Shown here in pieces: positions 1 to 7,647 of a stretch of DNA of 17,863 nt (the stretch's first letter is position 1; every line of letters begins with the position of its first letter). The notes beneath the pieces were generated by a model that had not been told where the DNA came from, did no database searches, and worked only from the letters and a program-made list of their open reading frames with translations. Position numbers and translations under genes: made by a program. Source of the DNA: an uncultured Bacilli bacterium (lineage in GTDB: Bacteria > Bacillota_I > Bacilli_A > RF39 > UBA660); NCBI GenBank assembly GCA_934098445.1, contig CAKOOW010000024.1, forward strand, positions 1-17,863. Direction: 5' to 3'.

Positions 1-2800
1 CATTAAAATCTTGATAATCAGGATTATTAAAATCCGTTATCTCCAAAAGATAATGCATTCTTAAACCTAATTCTATATTTTTTTCTTCCTCTTTTGTACT
101 AAGAGTATTAGTATTCTTAGAAAAATGGCTACTAGTAATAAGCTTACTATCAGGATGATATTCTTCAATTTCAATTAAATTTCCTGGCTCCGACTTTAAA
201 ATTTCCAAATCTTTTTTTACAGATAAATTATAATCCTTAGTTAGATTAAGACTGTCCAAATCTACATCTTTTAAATAAGGCTTTAAATAATCATAAATAG
301 AATTTAACATATCTTGAAAACTGCGGTAACTATTACGTGTTTCATTGTCTATAACTCCATTTACTTTATAAGCTAATTCATCTTTAGAAAACTCTCCTAC
401 CAAGATCATCTTTTCACGAGCTCTTGTTAAAGCTACATAAAATAATCTTAATCTTTCACTTATTTCTTCCAAAAGATATTTATTCTTTAACATCATCTTG
501 ATAATCGTACTATGAATACCATTCTTAACATACGGAGTTATAAATCCTAGATTATTATCATAATAGAATTTATTTTTTAAATCATCGATATTAAACTTTT
601 TAAATAAACCGGTAAAATAACAAACCGGATACTCTAAACCTTTAGAAGCATGGATGGTCATTATTTTTACCGAATTAGATGCTTCTTTGTTTAAAGATAA
701 CTTAATATCTAAACCTTTTTCGTAAACTTGATTTAGGTAATCGGAAAACTCATAAGGAGTATAACCAAATGATGCGGCATTTTCAGCAATTTTCCCTATC
801 GAATCAATAGTAACCATATGTTCGGAAATATTACCCGTCGTAATAAAAGCCTCTTCAAAGTTAAATTTTGCAATAATTTTTTGATAAAGTTTGTCATTAG
901 GTAAACTGTCTAATTCCTTAACTAATTCATACAAATTTTGATAAATCTTGGTTTCAGCGAACGTACGGCTATTTATAACTTTAAGAATTTCTTTATCACT
1001 CGTATTGAATAAATAACTTCTAGCAACTGCCATAAAAGAATAGGAAAACATAGTTCCAAAATCTTTCTTTTTGATAAGTACTAAAAGATTATAAATATTC
1101 TTAATTATAGAAATATCTATAGAATCACTAATGGTCTTATCCCGATAAATGGTAATGGGAATATTTAAGTATTCAAAGATTTTCTTATATAATTCAAAAC
1201 TACTCGAACGGTCCATTAAGATAACAAAGTCCCCATAATTTACAGGTCTTCTTTGCATCGTCTCTTTATCCATCATTTCATAACCACTTTTTACTTTAGT
1301 ATCAATATCACGAGCGACCGTAAAGATTTCTATCTCTTCTTTAGTATATTTAGATTCTTTATCATAAGTGTAATTTAAGACTTCCATATTATAATTTTCT
1401 TGATTAACATCATTATATGGCGTAAGTCCAAAAATCATTTGATGAGAACTTATATAATCAGCGCCACCAATATAATTATCCATAAAAAGATTAAACATCA
1501 TATTAATATTATTTAATACTTCGCTACGACTACGGAAATTTTTATTTAAGTCAATCTTTATCCCTCCATTATTATTTTGGTAACTTTCATACTTACTCTT
1601 AAAAAGATTGGGATTAGCATTTCGGAAACGATAAATCGATTGTTTAATATCTCCAACCATATAAACATTATTATTTTCAATAAGAGATATAAAGATATCC
1701 TGAATATCATTAGTATCTTGATACTCATCTATTAAAATTTCTTTATATTTATTTTTCATTTCGTTAGCAACTTTGGGATTATTCTTTAAGATATTAATAG
1801 CCATTTTAGCAATATCTATAAAATCATAAGCATTATTTTCTCTTTTAAAATTTTCTATTCTAGTACTTAATTCTTGGATAATTTTAATAATTATAGTAAC
1901 ATAATCTTTGGTTAAATAAAGACTTTCTTTGATTTCATCAAGAGAATTATATTTGGTAAGCTCAGATATTTCCGTAACTAAATCTTTAGCTTGGTCTTTA
2001 ATTGCTTTAGTTACATCATCAGCTCCCCGCAAAGTAGGAAGTTTTATGATACTTAATCTTTTTATTTCAAAATAATCTTTAGCATTTATTAACGGTCTTA
2101 TGACTTCTTCCATCTTATCTTGAAAAGTATCATCGGTATAATGATATAAATTATCAACTGTGTTATTTAAGACTTCCAATCTACTTTTAATTAGTTCAAC
2201 ATAAGAGTTAACAAGCTTATCAATATTTTCTTCCTGATAGTAATTATCAACATAAGAATTTAAAATCTCATCCTTATCATAACGATTATCTAACTTTTCA
2301 TAAAGACTTAAAACAGAAGCCCAAATTTCTTTATCATCTTTAACAGTAAAATCTTTAATTAGTTTTAAAAATAATGGATTTCTTTGTTGATAAAGTTCTT
2401 CAAAAATATTAGTTAATACTTCTTCTTTCTTAAGTTTCATAATACTAGCATCAATAATATTAATATTCTTAGAAATATTCATTAAATAACTATATTTTTT
2501 TACTAAAGATAAGGCAAAAGAGTCAAATGTTGTGATATAAGCTAAATCAACTTTATCAAGTTCTTCTTTTAGTTCGGGAACTTTTCTAATTTTACTACGG
2601 ATACGGTCTTTCATTTCTGCCGCCGCCGCATTAGTGAAAGTTAAGACTAATAAATCATCAACGCTGATACCAGATTTGACGTGTTCTAAAACTCTTTCGG
2701 ATAAAACAGCGGTTTTCCCGGAACCGGCACCAGCAGACACTATTATATTGGTGCCTTTTTTATAAATGGCATCACTTTGTTCACTCGTCCATTTTGGCAT
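1..2800 (-). CDS. addA: AddA (RexA) helicase-nuclease subunit, 3' end outside window
   Basis: This is the UvrD-like superfamily 1A motor subunit of the AddAB complex, which unwinds and resects double-strand breaks for RecA loading. About 933 codons are present. Visible motifs are Walker A GAGSGKT (residues 24-30), motif Ia TFTNAAAAEMK, motif II DEYQD (358-362), motif III GDIKQSIYRFR (from 383), motif V TIHASKGLEYP (from 715) and motif VI YVALTRAREK (788-797). The frame is unbroken between motifs. The window ends just after GLRMHYLLE, the His-containing start of the C-terminal RecB-like nuclease domain, so roughly 300 residues (family length about 1,200) lie beyond base 1. I chose the ATG at 2800 (MPKWTSEQ) because AGGAGA lies 8 nt upstream; in-frame ATGs at 2806 and 2809 are too close to it. 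The start lies inside the end of addB (20-bp overlap), suggesting translational coupling. Confidence 0.95.
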   Translation of the reverse strand, partial: MPKWTSEQSDAIYKKGTNIIVSAGAGSGKTAVLSERVLEHVKSGISVDDLLVLTFTNAAAAEMKDRIRSKIRKVPELKEELDKVDLAYITTFDSFALSLVKKYSYLMNISKNINIIDASIMKLKKEEVLTNIFEELYQQRNPLFLKLIKDFTVKDDKEIWASVLSLYEKLDNRYDKDEILNSYVDNYYQEENIDKLVNSYVELIKSRLEVLNNTVDNLYHYTDDTFQDKMEEVIRPLINAKDYFEIKRLSIIKLPTLRGADDVTKAIKDQAKDLVTEISELTKYNSLDEIKESLYLTKDYVTIIIKIIQELSTRIENFKRENNAYDFIDIAKMAINILKNNPKVANEMKNKYKEILIDEYQDTNDIQDIFISLIENNNVYMVGDIKQSIYRFRNANPNLFKSKYESYQNNNGGIKIDLNKNFRSRSEVLNNINMMFNLFMDNYIGGADYISSHQMIFGLTPYNDVNQENYNMEVLNYTYDKESKYTKEEIEIFTVARDIDTKVKSGYEMMDKETMQRRPVNYGDFVILMDRSSSFELYKKIFEYLNIPITIYRDKTISDSIDISIIKNIYNLLVLIKKKDFGTMFSYSFMAVARSYLFNTSDKEILKVINSRTFAETKIYQNLYELVKELDSLPNDKLYQKIIAKFNFEEAFITTGNISEHMVTIDSIGKIAENAASFGYTPYEFSDYLNQVYEKGLDIKLSLNKEASNSVKIMTIHASKGLEYPVCYFTGLFKKFNIDDLKNKFYYDNNLGFITPYVKNGIHSTIIKMMLKNKYLLEEISERLRLFYVALTRAREKMILVGEFSKDELAYKVNGVIDNETRNSYRSFQDMLNSIYDYLKPYLKDVDLDSLNLTKDYNLSVKKDLEILKSEPGNLIEIEEYHPDSKLITSSHFSKNTNTLSTKEEEKNIELGLRMHYLLEITDFNNPDYQDFN

Positions 2801-5111
2801 TATCATCATCTCCTAATATTTCTTTTCTCGTTTTGTATTCTAAATCGACAATATCTTCTTCTTTACGATAGCATAATTCTTTATATTTACAGAATTCACA
2901 TCCAATAAGTTCACCTTTTAGTCTTTTAGGATTTATTGGAAAGTTGCCTTCTTCGATAGCTTCTACTACTTCATTGATACGTTCTTCGACAATAGCATCA
3001 ATTTTTTCAATATCATCATCATTGAAAAGCTTAGCATAATGAGCAAAGCCTTTACTGGTAGTAGCCATTCCTTTAATGACCTCACTTTTAGTATAAGTAG
3101 AGTCAAATTTTATTATTTCTTCCTCGCTATTAAGAGAATAACCATCTAGTTTTAAAGCTTTTTTATTATCTTCTTCCCAAGAATCAGAATCCACTACCTT
3201 ACCATTAAGAATTTTTTGAAGATAAAATCCTGTAATTCTAATATCTTTATGAAGTCCTCTTTTAGTCAAGTAGATATAAACAGGCAATTGTAAATGTAAA
3301 CCATAGTTAATATTATCCAAAGTTGTCGGAACATATCCAGTTTTATAGTCAATGATAGCAACCAAATATTTACCATCATTATCTTCTAAATACTTAATCT
3401 TATCAACAAAGCCTAAGAAGTTGATGGCAATTTTCCCATCTTTATGCAGATTAAGTCTAGTCTCAGTTAAAGTTTGGTTATATAGAGATTTACTCTCTTG
3501 TTCTTTAATAGTCTTAATAATAAATTCTAAAGTTGTATATAAGTTATCAACGTAAAACTTTTCCTTATTAGTTAGTTCTCTTTTTTCTAAGTACTTAGTA
3601 TATTCTAAGGATAAATCAAAGTTTTCATTGTACATTTTGCTAAGGCAATCATGGAACAACGATCCTAAAAAAGCTGCAAACGTATCAACAAAGGGATCTA
3701 ATTTCAAGATATTAGCAATATAAAAACGAAAAGCACATAAATAATAGTTATTCATCGCTGAGTAAGATAAGTTGCTATGCCCCTTTAAGTAGTTATAAAG
3801 ATCAGCAAAATCGACCTTAATATAGCGATTATCATAAGTGTTATAATTAACATCTGGCATTGTCGTTAGTAAATCTTTTAACTCATCGTTTTTCTCATTA
3901 TATTTTAAATAACGATCTAGAAAAGTTGCTAAAGCTAAGCGATTATAACTTTCAGAATAGATATAAGGATTATTTTCTTCCGTTACAACTTCAAGATTCA
4001 TATCACTAATAAGGGGACTAGGATAGTAGGTATTATAATTATCCTTTTCTTTAAAACTAATAAATACTTGGGGATTACTTTCTAATCTTTTAATAACTCT
4101 TTTCTTCTCTAATTTTAATAAATCTAAAGATGTTAATAATCCCAAAGTCTTTCTAGTAGCATCCTTTATTAATTTATCATCGTGATAAATGGATGGCACT
4201 ACTCCTTGATTAAAGTTAAGAACGAAATAGTATTTAGACGAATCTAACATATCTTCAATATTTAAAACATTAACAGCATTATCGTATTTAGGTAAAGAAA
4301 TATTCAGAGATTTAATATCATTTTCCAAAAGCTTAAAGAAAGATTCATCTAAAGAATAATTAAAGTTATAACTATTAAAAAGATTAATTAATTTAGCTTT
4401 AATATCTTCATCAGTTACTTTTTCTAAAGACGCTTCAATATTTTGGGTTTCTTTTAAGGTATCTAAAAAATCATGAACCATCTTGGTACCTGCTATTGCC
4501 ATAGAAAGCTCTAAATTAAGGGGAATATTAAACATTTTAAAGATTCTTTTAAGTTCTTGAGCATAGGTATTATCAATATTAACTAAATAAATATCATTTA
4601 ATTTAACTCCTTCTTTTAGAAGTTTTCTTATCTTGATAGCAGTTCCAATAATTTCTTCTCTACTAGTTTGATATTTTGTTACCTGGTGATGATATTTTTC
4701 TTCTGTATTAAAATCAAAAGACACTAAATTATAGAAAGATAGTGATCTTTGCAAAGACTCATCTAAATCAAGTCCTATGACTACTACTCTCTTAAGAGGT
4801 TTTTTAAAATAGGAATTATAGGTTATTAGATTGTTACTGTCTAAAACATTTTTTAGTTCTTTTAATTCTGGTGTATCATAGAAAATATTTTCTAAATAAG
4901 TTTTAGCAATATCATAATTATAATGATAGTGTTTAATCAGAAAATATAAGGCTTCTTTAGTGGGAGTGCCATAGTAATTATCTAAAAATTCCTTTAAGGT
5001 ATAAAATTTCAAATTTAGCAATTTCTTAGTATATGCTAAGTCTTTAAGAATAATATTTTTAATGTTATTGGTTGTGATAATAGTATCATTATTTTGTAGT
5101 TTATCTAGCAT
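2781..5111 (-). CDS. addB: AddB (RexB)-like nuclease subunit, short form without P-loop
   Basis: This is the partner of AddA, with 776 residues against about 1,150 in Bacillus AddB. The C-terminal nuclease is complete by motif: His487, Asp570 (GFVD), the PD-(D/E)XK core Asp588-Tyr589-Lys590 (IIDYK) and QxxxY at Gln608/Tyr612. Cys459 plus C738xxC741xxxxxC747 match the four-cysteine iron-sulphur staple that closes the AddB nuclease. The middle (about 150-350) resembles the inactive helicase fold of AddB (EEIIGTAIKIRKLLKEG, then FVLNFNQGVVP). The N-terminus, where Bacillus AddB has a Walker A (GxxGxGKS/T), is absent: the protein opens MLDKLQNNDTIITT and no P-loop is seen anywhere. The start is supported by AAAGGAG at 5120-5126, 8 nt before the ATG. 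It is cotranscribed with addA (20-bp overlap; stop TGA). Confidence 0.88.
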   Translation of the reverse strand: MLDKLQNNDTIITTNNIKNIILKDLAYTKKLLNLKFYTLKEFLDNYYGTPTKEALYFLIKHYHYNYDIAKTYLENIFYDTPELKELKNVLDSNNLITYNSYFKKPLKRVVVIGLDLDESLQRSLSFYNLVSFDFNTEEKYHHQVTKYQTSREEIIGTAIKIRKLLKEGVKLNDIYLVNIDNTYAQELKRIFKMFNIPLNLELSMAIAGTKMVHDFLDTLKETQNIEASLEKVTDEDIKAKLINLFNSYNFNYSLDESFFKLLENDIKSLNISLPKYDNAVNVLNIEDMLDSSKYYFVLNFNQGVVPSIYHDDKLIKDATRKTLGLLTSLDLLKLEKKRVIKRLESNPQVFISFKEKDNYNTYYPSPLISDMNLEVVTEENNPYIYSESYNRLALATFLDRYLKYNEKNDELKDLLTTMPDVNYNTYDNRYIKVDFADLYNYLKGHSNLSYSAMNNYYLCAFRFYIANILKLDPFVDTFAAFLGSLFHDCLSKMYNENFDLSLEYTKYLEKRELTNKEKFYVDNLYTTLEFIIKTIKEQESKSLYNQTLTETRLNLHKDGKIAINFLGFVDKIKYLEDNDGKYLVAIIDYKTGYVPTTLDNINYGLHLQLPVYIYLTKRGLHKDIRITGFYLQKILNGKVVDSDSWEEDNKKALKLDGYSLNSEEEIIKFDSTYTKSEVIKGMATTSKGFAHYAKLFNDDDIEKIDAIVEERINEVVEAIEEGNFPINPKRLKGELIGCEFCKYKELCYRKEEDIVDLEYKTRKEILGDDDNAKMDE

Positions 5112-5119
5112 GTAGTCTT

Positions 5120-5137
5120 CTCCTTTACTAAATTATA
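5120..5137 (-). promoter_or_regulatory. addB -10 element and ribosome site
   Basis: TATAAT (5137 to 5132 on the minus strand) lies 20 bp upstream of the addB ATG, with AAAGGAG at 5126-5120. No convincing -35 hexamer is visible at 16-18 bp, so the promoter call is tentative. Confidence 0.35.
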
Positions 5138-5485
5138 TTGTATCAAAAATTTGGATAAATAGGTTGATTGTTTCTAAAATATAAATTCTTTTTTATTCTT
5201 CCTTTAATTAACTTTATCTTTATAAAGCCAAGTTAAAATTCGTACTCCAATGGTAACATCTTTTTGATAACTTGCCTACCCTAAATTTACTATTTATTGA
5301 AAAAAAGTTATTTTGGTAAAGTTTCTAAAAAAAAGATAGTGGTATCCGTAGTGTTTTCAAAAGATGATTTTAATTATGTATCAGTAAAAACTACTACCGT
5401 ACTATTATTTATCCTTTGTCTAAAAGTTTTTTCTAGGATGATGGGTTAAATTTGCATATGAGTTCTATTTTCTCTTTATTTTTCT

Positions 5486-5522
5486 TATAATATTTAGTAT
5501 AATCTATTCTTATTGAGAGGGG
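5486..5522 (+). promoter_or_regulatory. -10 boxes and ribosome site for the 133-aa gene
   Basis: Two perfect TATAAT hexamers (5486-5491 and 5498-5503) precede a purine-rich GAGAGGGGA (5515-5523) and the ATG at 5529. The -35 regions are poor matches, so which box is used cannot be decided by eye. Confidence 0.4.
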
Positions 5523-5528
5523 ATTTAT

Positions 5529-5930
5529 ATGAGTTGGATAAGTGAAAGAATAGAAATAATTAAAAAGAAAATAGTTTTAGGAAGAGCTTTATTTGCTATT
5601 ACTTATAAAAATAAATATCTTTCTAATGAACTTGATAAAATTATTAAGAGTAAAATTGCTTTAGTTAATAATGCAATTGAAAGAGAAGCCAAACTTTTCC
5701 ATGAATTACAATACTATGAAATTTTAAAAATAGAATATGGTATTGATATTCAAGAATTAAAAAACATTTATGAAGAACAAATTAGTTATCTTTATGATTT
5801 AGAAGACTTATTAAAGAAAAATCAATTTTCTTTTGGATACAAAGAAAAAATGCGAGAGACAATAAAAAAATTATTAACCGATGCGGAAACTTACTTAAAC
5901 GAGTTATATAATTTAAAAAGTTTATCTTAA
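5529..5930 (+). CDS. Unrecognised 133-aa helical cytosolic protein
   Basis: I do not recognise a family. The protein (133 aa) is rich in Lys, Glu, Leu and Ile, has no signal peptide or membrane segment and only one Trp (residue 3), and looks all-helical. Two amphipathic stretches (about 40-85 and 90-130, e.g. ELKNIYEEQISYLYDLEDLL) could pair as a helical hairpin or coiled coil. It is the only protein gene on the plus strand of the window. It has its own promoter boxes and a GA-rich ribosome site 6 nt before the ATG. Its TAA overlaps the TAA of the converging minus-strand gene (shared TTAA), and no terminator separates them. I infer that it is real from the upstream signals and sensible composition. 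Confidence 0.75.
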   Translation: MSWISERIEIIKKKIVLGRALFAITYKNKYLSNELDKIIKSKIALVNNAIEREAKLFHELQYYEILKIEYGIDIQELKNIYEEQISYLYDLEDLLKKNQFSFGYKEKMRETIKKLLTDAETYLNELYNLKSLS

Positions 5931-6133
5931 CGATTAATAATTTTTAATAAAACAAATAGAACAGTGGCTATTACAACAACCATAATAGTCATTTTAGCGG
6001 GGGTTTCACCTATAATAGATACTAAGTTATCATAAATAGTAAGACCTACACTGACTAGATAATTTTTTACATTAGTAAAGAAATCACTAATTTGATTGGG
6101 TAAATTTTCTTCCCAGAAATCTAATAAATACAT
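5927..6133 (-). CDS. Small single-pass membrane protein (68 aa)
   Basis: I do not recognise a family. The C-terminal hydrophobic segment (about residues 48-65, IMVVVIATVLFVLLKI), ending in a basic INR, is one transmembrane helix. The N-terminal half (FWEENLPNQISDFFTNVKNYL) looks amphipathic and may lie along the membrane. I prefer the ATG at 6133, about 19 nt from the predicted transcription start; an in-frame GTG at 6142 would add MYL. The ribosome site is weak (GAAAG). A well-formed promoter (TTGCGA, 17 bp, TATACT) directly upstream argues that the gene is real. It converges on the 133-aa gene with a 4-bp overlap of stop codons. Confidence 0.65.
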   Translation of the reverse strand: MYLLDFWEENLPNQISDFFTNVKNYLVSVGLTIYDNLVSIIGETPAKMTIMVVVIATVLFVLLKIINR

Positions 6134-6158
6134 TAAATACACTACTTTCTATATATCT

Positions 6159-6187
6159 AGTATAATATATACTTGCATTTTTCGCAA
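6159..6187 (-). promoter_or_regulatory. Promoter of the small membrane protein
   Basis: On the minus strand, TTGCGA (6187-6182), a 17-bp spacer and TATACT (6164-6159) make a good sigma-A match. It lies inside the plus-strand tRNA-His promoter region, with the two -35 boxes facing past each other. Confidence 0.6.
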
Positions 6188-6201
6188 TTACTTGATAGAA
6201 T
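6173..6201 (+). promoter_or_regulatory. Promoter of tRNA-His
   Basis: TTGCAT (6173-6178), a 17-bp spacer and TAGAAT (6196-6201). The predicted start lies within a few bases of the tRNA 5' end at 6214, so the 5' leader would be very short. It overlaps the oppositely directed promoter of the small membrane protein. Confidence 0.65.
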
Positions 6202-6213
6202 ATTTTAAGTAAT

Positions 6214-6290
6214 GGCGGAATTGGTGAAGTGGTTAACACACCGGATTGTGGCTCCGGCATGCGTGGGTTCGAACCCCACATTTCGCCCCA
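6214..6290 (+). tRNA. tRNA-His (GTG anticodon)
   Basis: The cloverleaf is complete. Acceptor GCGGAAT (6215-6221) pairs with ATTTCGC; anticodon arm CCGGA/TCCGG encloses the loop TTGTGGC with anticodon GTG at 6248-6250; T arm GTGGG/CCCAC encloses TTCGAAC. The histidine identity element is encoded: G-1 at 6214 opposite discriminator C73. CCA is genomically encoded (6288-6290). The gene stands alone rather than in a tRNA cluster. Confidence 0.97.
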
Positions 6291-6301
6291 TTATGGAATT
6301 T

Positions 6302-6337
6302 AAAAGACTATCTTTGAATTGGAGATAGTCTTTTTTT
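6302..6337 (+). terminator. Intrinsic terminator after tRNA-His
   Basis: Perfect stem GACTATCT (6306-6313) / AGATAGTC (6323-6330), extended by AAAA/TTTT, with a 9-nt loop and a run of seven T (6331-6337). It ends the tRNA transcript. Confidence 0.92.
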
Positions 6338-6382
6338 GCGGCATTATTAAAGAATAAATATAAATTTTAAAATAGAAAGTCA

Positions 6383-6424
6383 TAAATATTTCAAAGTTAA
6401 AAAGTCATAACTTTGAGGTATTTA
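6383..6424 (+). repeat. 16-bp inverted repeat after the tRNA terminator
   Basis: Arms 6383-6398 and 6409-6424 pair over 16 positions in plus-strand RNA, two of them G-U, around a 10-nt loop. In minus-strand RNA those two become A-C mismatches, so the fold favours a plus transcript. AAAGTCATA occurs twice (6376-6384 and 6401-6409). No T tract follows, so it is not a standard terminator. Function unknown. Confidence 0.5.
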
Positions 6425-6459
6425 GGGCTATTTTATCATATTTTCTTAAAATTGAATGC

Positions 6460-6485
6460 AAAAGACCACCTATTCGGTAGCCTTT
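6460..6485 (-). terminator. Intrinsic terminator after the NPNTG-protein gene
   Basis: Read on the minus strand, AAAGGCTACC pairs with GGTGGTCTTT (two G-U pairs) around a 5-nt loop, and the sequence ends in TTTT. It lies 19-44 bp past the stop codon at 6504. Confidence 0.8.
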
Positions 6486-6503
6486 ATATAATATTTTTCA
6501 TAA

Positions 6504-7622
6504 TTAAATTTTAGCAAACTTATTACCTACTTTATACCAAATAATAATTGATGTCATCATTAAAAGTAAAATAGGAAGAAAAGGTAAAAAATCACCAGTA
6601 TTAGGATTTTGCAATTCTTTATCATCTGTCTTAGTATCACTACTCTCTGCTTTTTCAGAAGGATTATCCTTACTATCATTATCGGCAGTATTAATCTTTT
6701 CACCAGTTGTTAAATTTTCAATCGTTTTATTAACTAAATCAACTTTAAAGATATCAGTATATTTCTCACTACCAATGACTTGAGCTTTATAATAGTAAAC
6801 TTTATTAGTCTCCGCTGTAGTATCACCATGAAGCACACCTTCTACGGTTTCAATACACCCCATTGACCAATCACTGTCCTCAGAACCACCAACAATATTC
6901 TTATAGTTACCATCAACATCATCAGCTCGGAAAACTTTGCAATAAGGAGTATCATCATCATTTTTAGGAGTATAATCTAAATTAAGTGAATACATAGGTT
7001 TACCATCAGAGCCTATTTTTAAAGAAAGCCTTGGAATTAAACCACCATATTTTTTACTATCTGTTTCAGTGCCATATATTTTGGCATACGCCGCGATTTT
7101 CTCGGTATCAAAACCTATCCTATAATTATCAATATAAGAGCTTTCACCCGTTTTTAAACTACCATCATCTTGAGTTATATTATATGTATAGTCTTTAAGG
7201 ACAAAGATAACATTATACTTATCAAAATCACTATTATAATTATTTGGAATAGTAGCACTATAGTCCTTAGAGATATCAGATAAAGAAAACATGGTTTCTA
7301 AAAGAGCATCAAAGATAAGAGAATCAAGCATACTTTCACTTAGATTAAGATCAGTCGGTACTCCACCACTACGAGTGTATTCCAAATAATCATCAGTATA
7401 AGTAAGTAAGATATTCTCTGCATCCGCTGTAACTTTAATTTGCTTATTGTTGTTATCGATAGTTGCCTCTATTTTAGAAACAAGTTCATTACCACCGTAG
7501 TCCTTGGCTAAACGATTAAATTCGGTTACAAATTCAGCGGCCGTAACTTTTTTGGCCTCTACTTTCATATACATAATTGGCATTAACATAATCATAAATA
7601 TTATTAAACTTATTTTTTTCAT
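6504..7622 (-). CDS. Exported surface protein with NPNTG sortase-like tail
   Basis: This 372-aa protein has a classical signal peptide (MKKI, hydrophobic to about residue 20, then VEA-KK). Its C-terminus is laid out like a cell-wall sorting signal: a polar Ser/Asp/Lys-rich linker (about 305-335), NPNTG (339-343), a hydrophobic helix (about 346-363) and a basic end (KVGNKFAKI). NPxTG-type motifs are variants of LPXTG/NPQTN recognised by some sortases; no sortase gene is in the window. The ectodomain is not recognised. AAAAGGGA lies about 5 nt before the ATG. It starts 25 bp after the ezrA stop, with no terminator between, so it is probably cotranscribed with ezrA. Confidence 0.85.
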   Translation of the reverse strand: MKKISLIIFMIMLMPIMYMKVEAKKVTAAEFVTEFNRLAKDYGGNELVSKIEATIDNNNKQIKVTADAENILLTYTDDYLEYTRSGGVPTDLNLSESMLDSLIFDALLETMFSLSDISKDYSATIPNNYNSDFDKYNVIFVLKDYTYNITQDDGSLKTGESSYIDNYRIGFDTEKIAAYAKIYGTETDSKKYGGLIPRLSLKIGSDGKPMYSLNLDYTPKNDDDTPYCKVFRADDVDGNYKNIVGGSEDSDWSMGCIETVEGVLHGDTTAETNKVYYYKAQVIGSEKYTDIFKVDLVNKTIENLTTGEKINTADNDSKDNPSEKAESSDTKTDDKELQNPNTGDFLPFLPILLLMMTSIIIWYKVGNKFAKI

Positions 7623-7647
7623 ATATTCCCTTTTATTCTTTTATTTT

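Larger units (their letters stand above)
5112..5528. other. Divergent intergenic spacer between addB and the 133-aa gene
   Basis: This 417-bp spacer has no credible gene. It holds the addB promoter at its left end and two plus-strand TATAAT boxes (5486-5491, 5498-5503) at its right end. In the middle, 5336-5352 and 5390-5405 form an imperfect inverted repeat: 14 paired positions in three blocks (ATAGT, GGTA, GTAGT) with small bulges and a 37-nt loop. The remainder is unstructured A+T-rich sequence by eye. Confidence 0.5.

Noticed and set aside
3352..3555. Plus-strand 67-codon open frame inside addB
   Set aside because: It lies antisense within well-supported nuclease-domain coding sequence, with no ribosome site and a composition typical of an antisense frame.
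5112..5528. Riboswitch or T-box in the long addB spacer
   Set aside because: No T-box sequence, no terminator/antiterminator pair and no recognisable aptamer core; only one imperfect inverted repeat.
6087..6281. Minus-strand 64-codon frame across the tRNA-His gene
   Set aside because: It reads the tRNA antisense and overlaps the interlocked promoters. The tRNA is certain and the frame has no other support.
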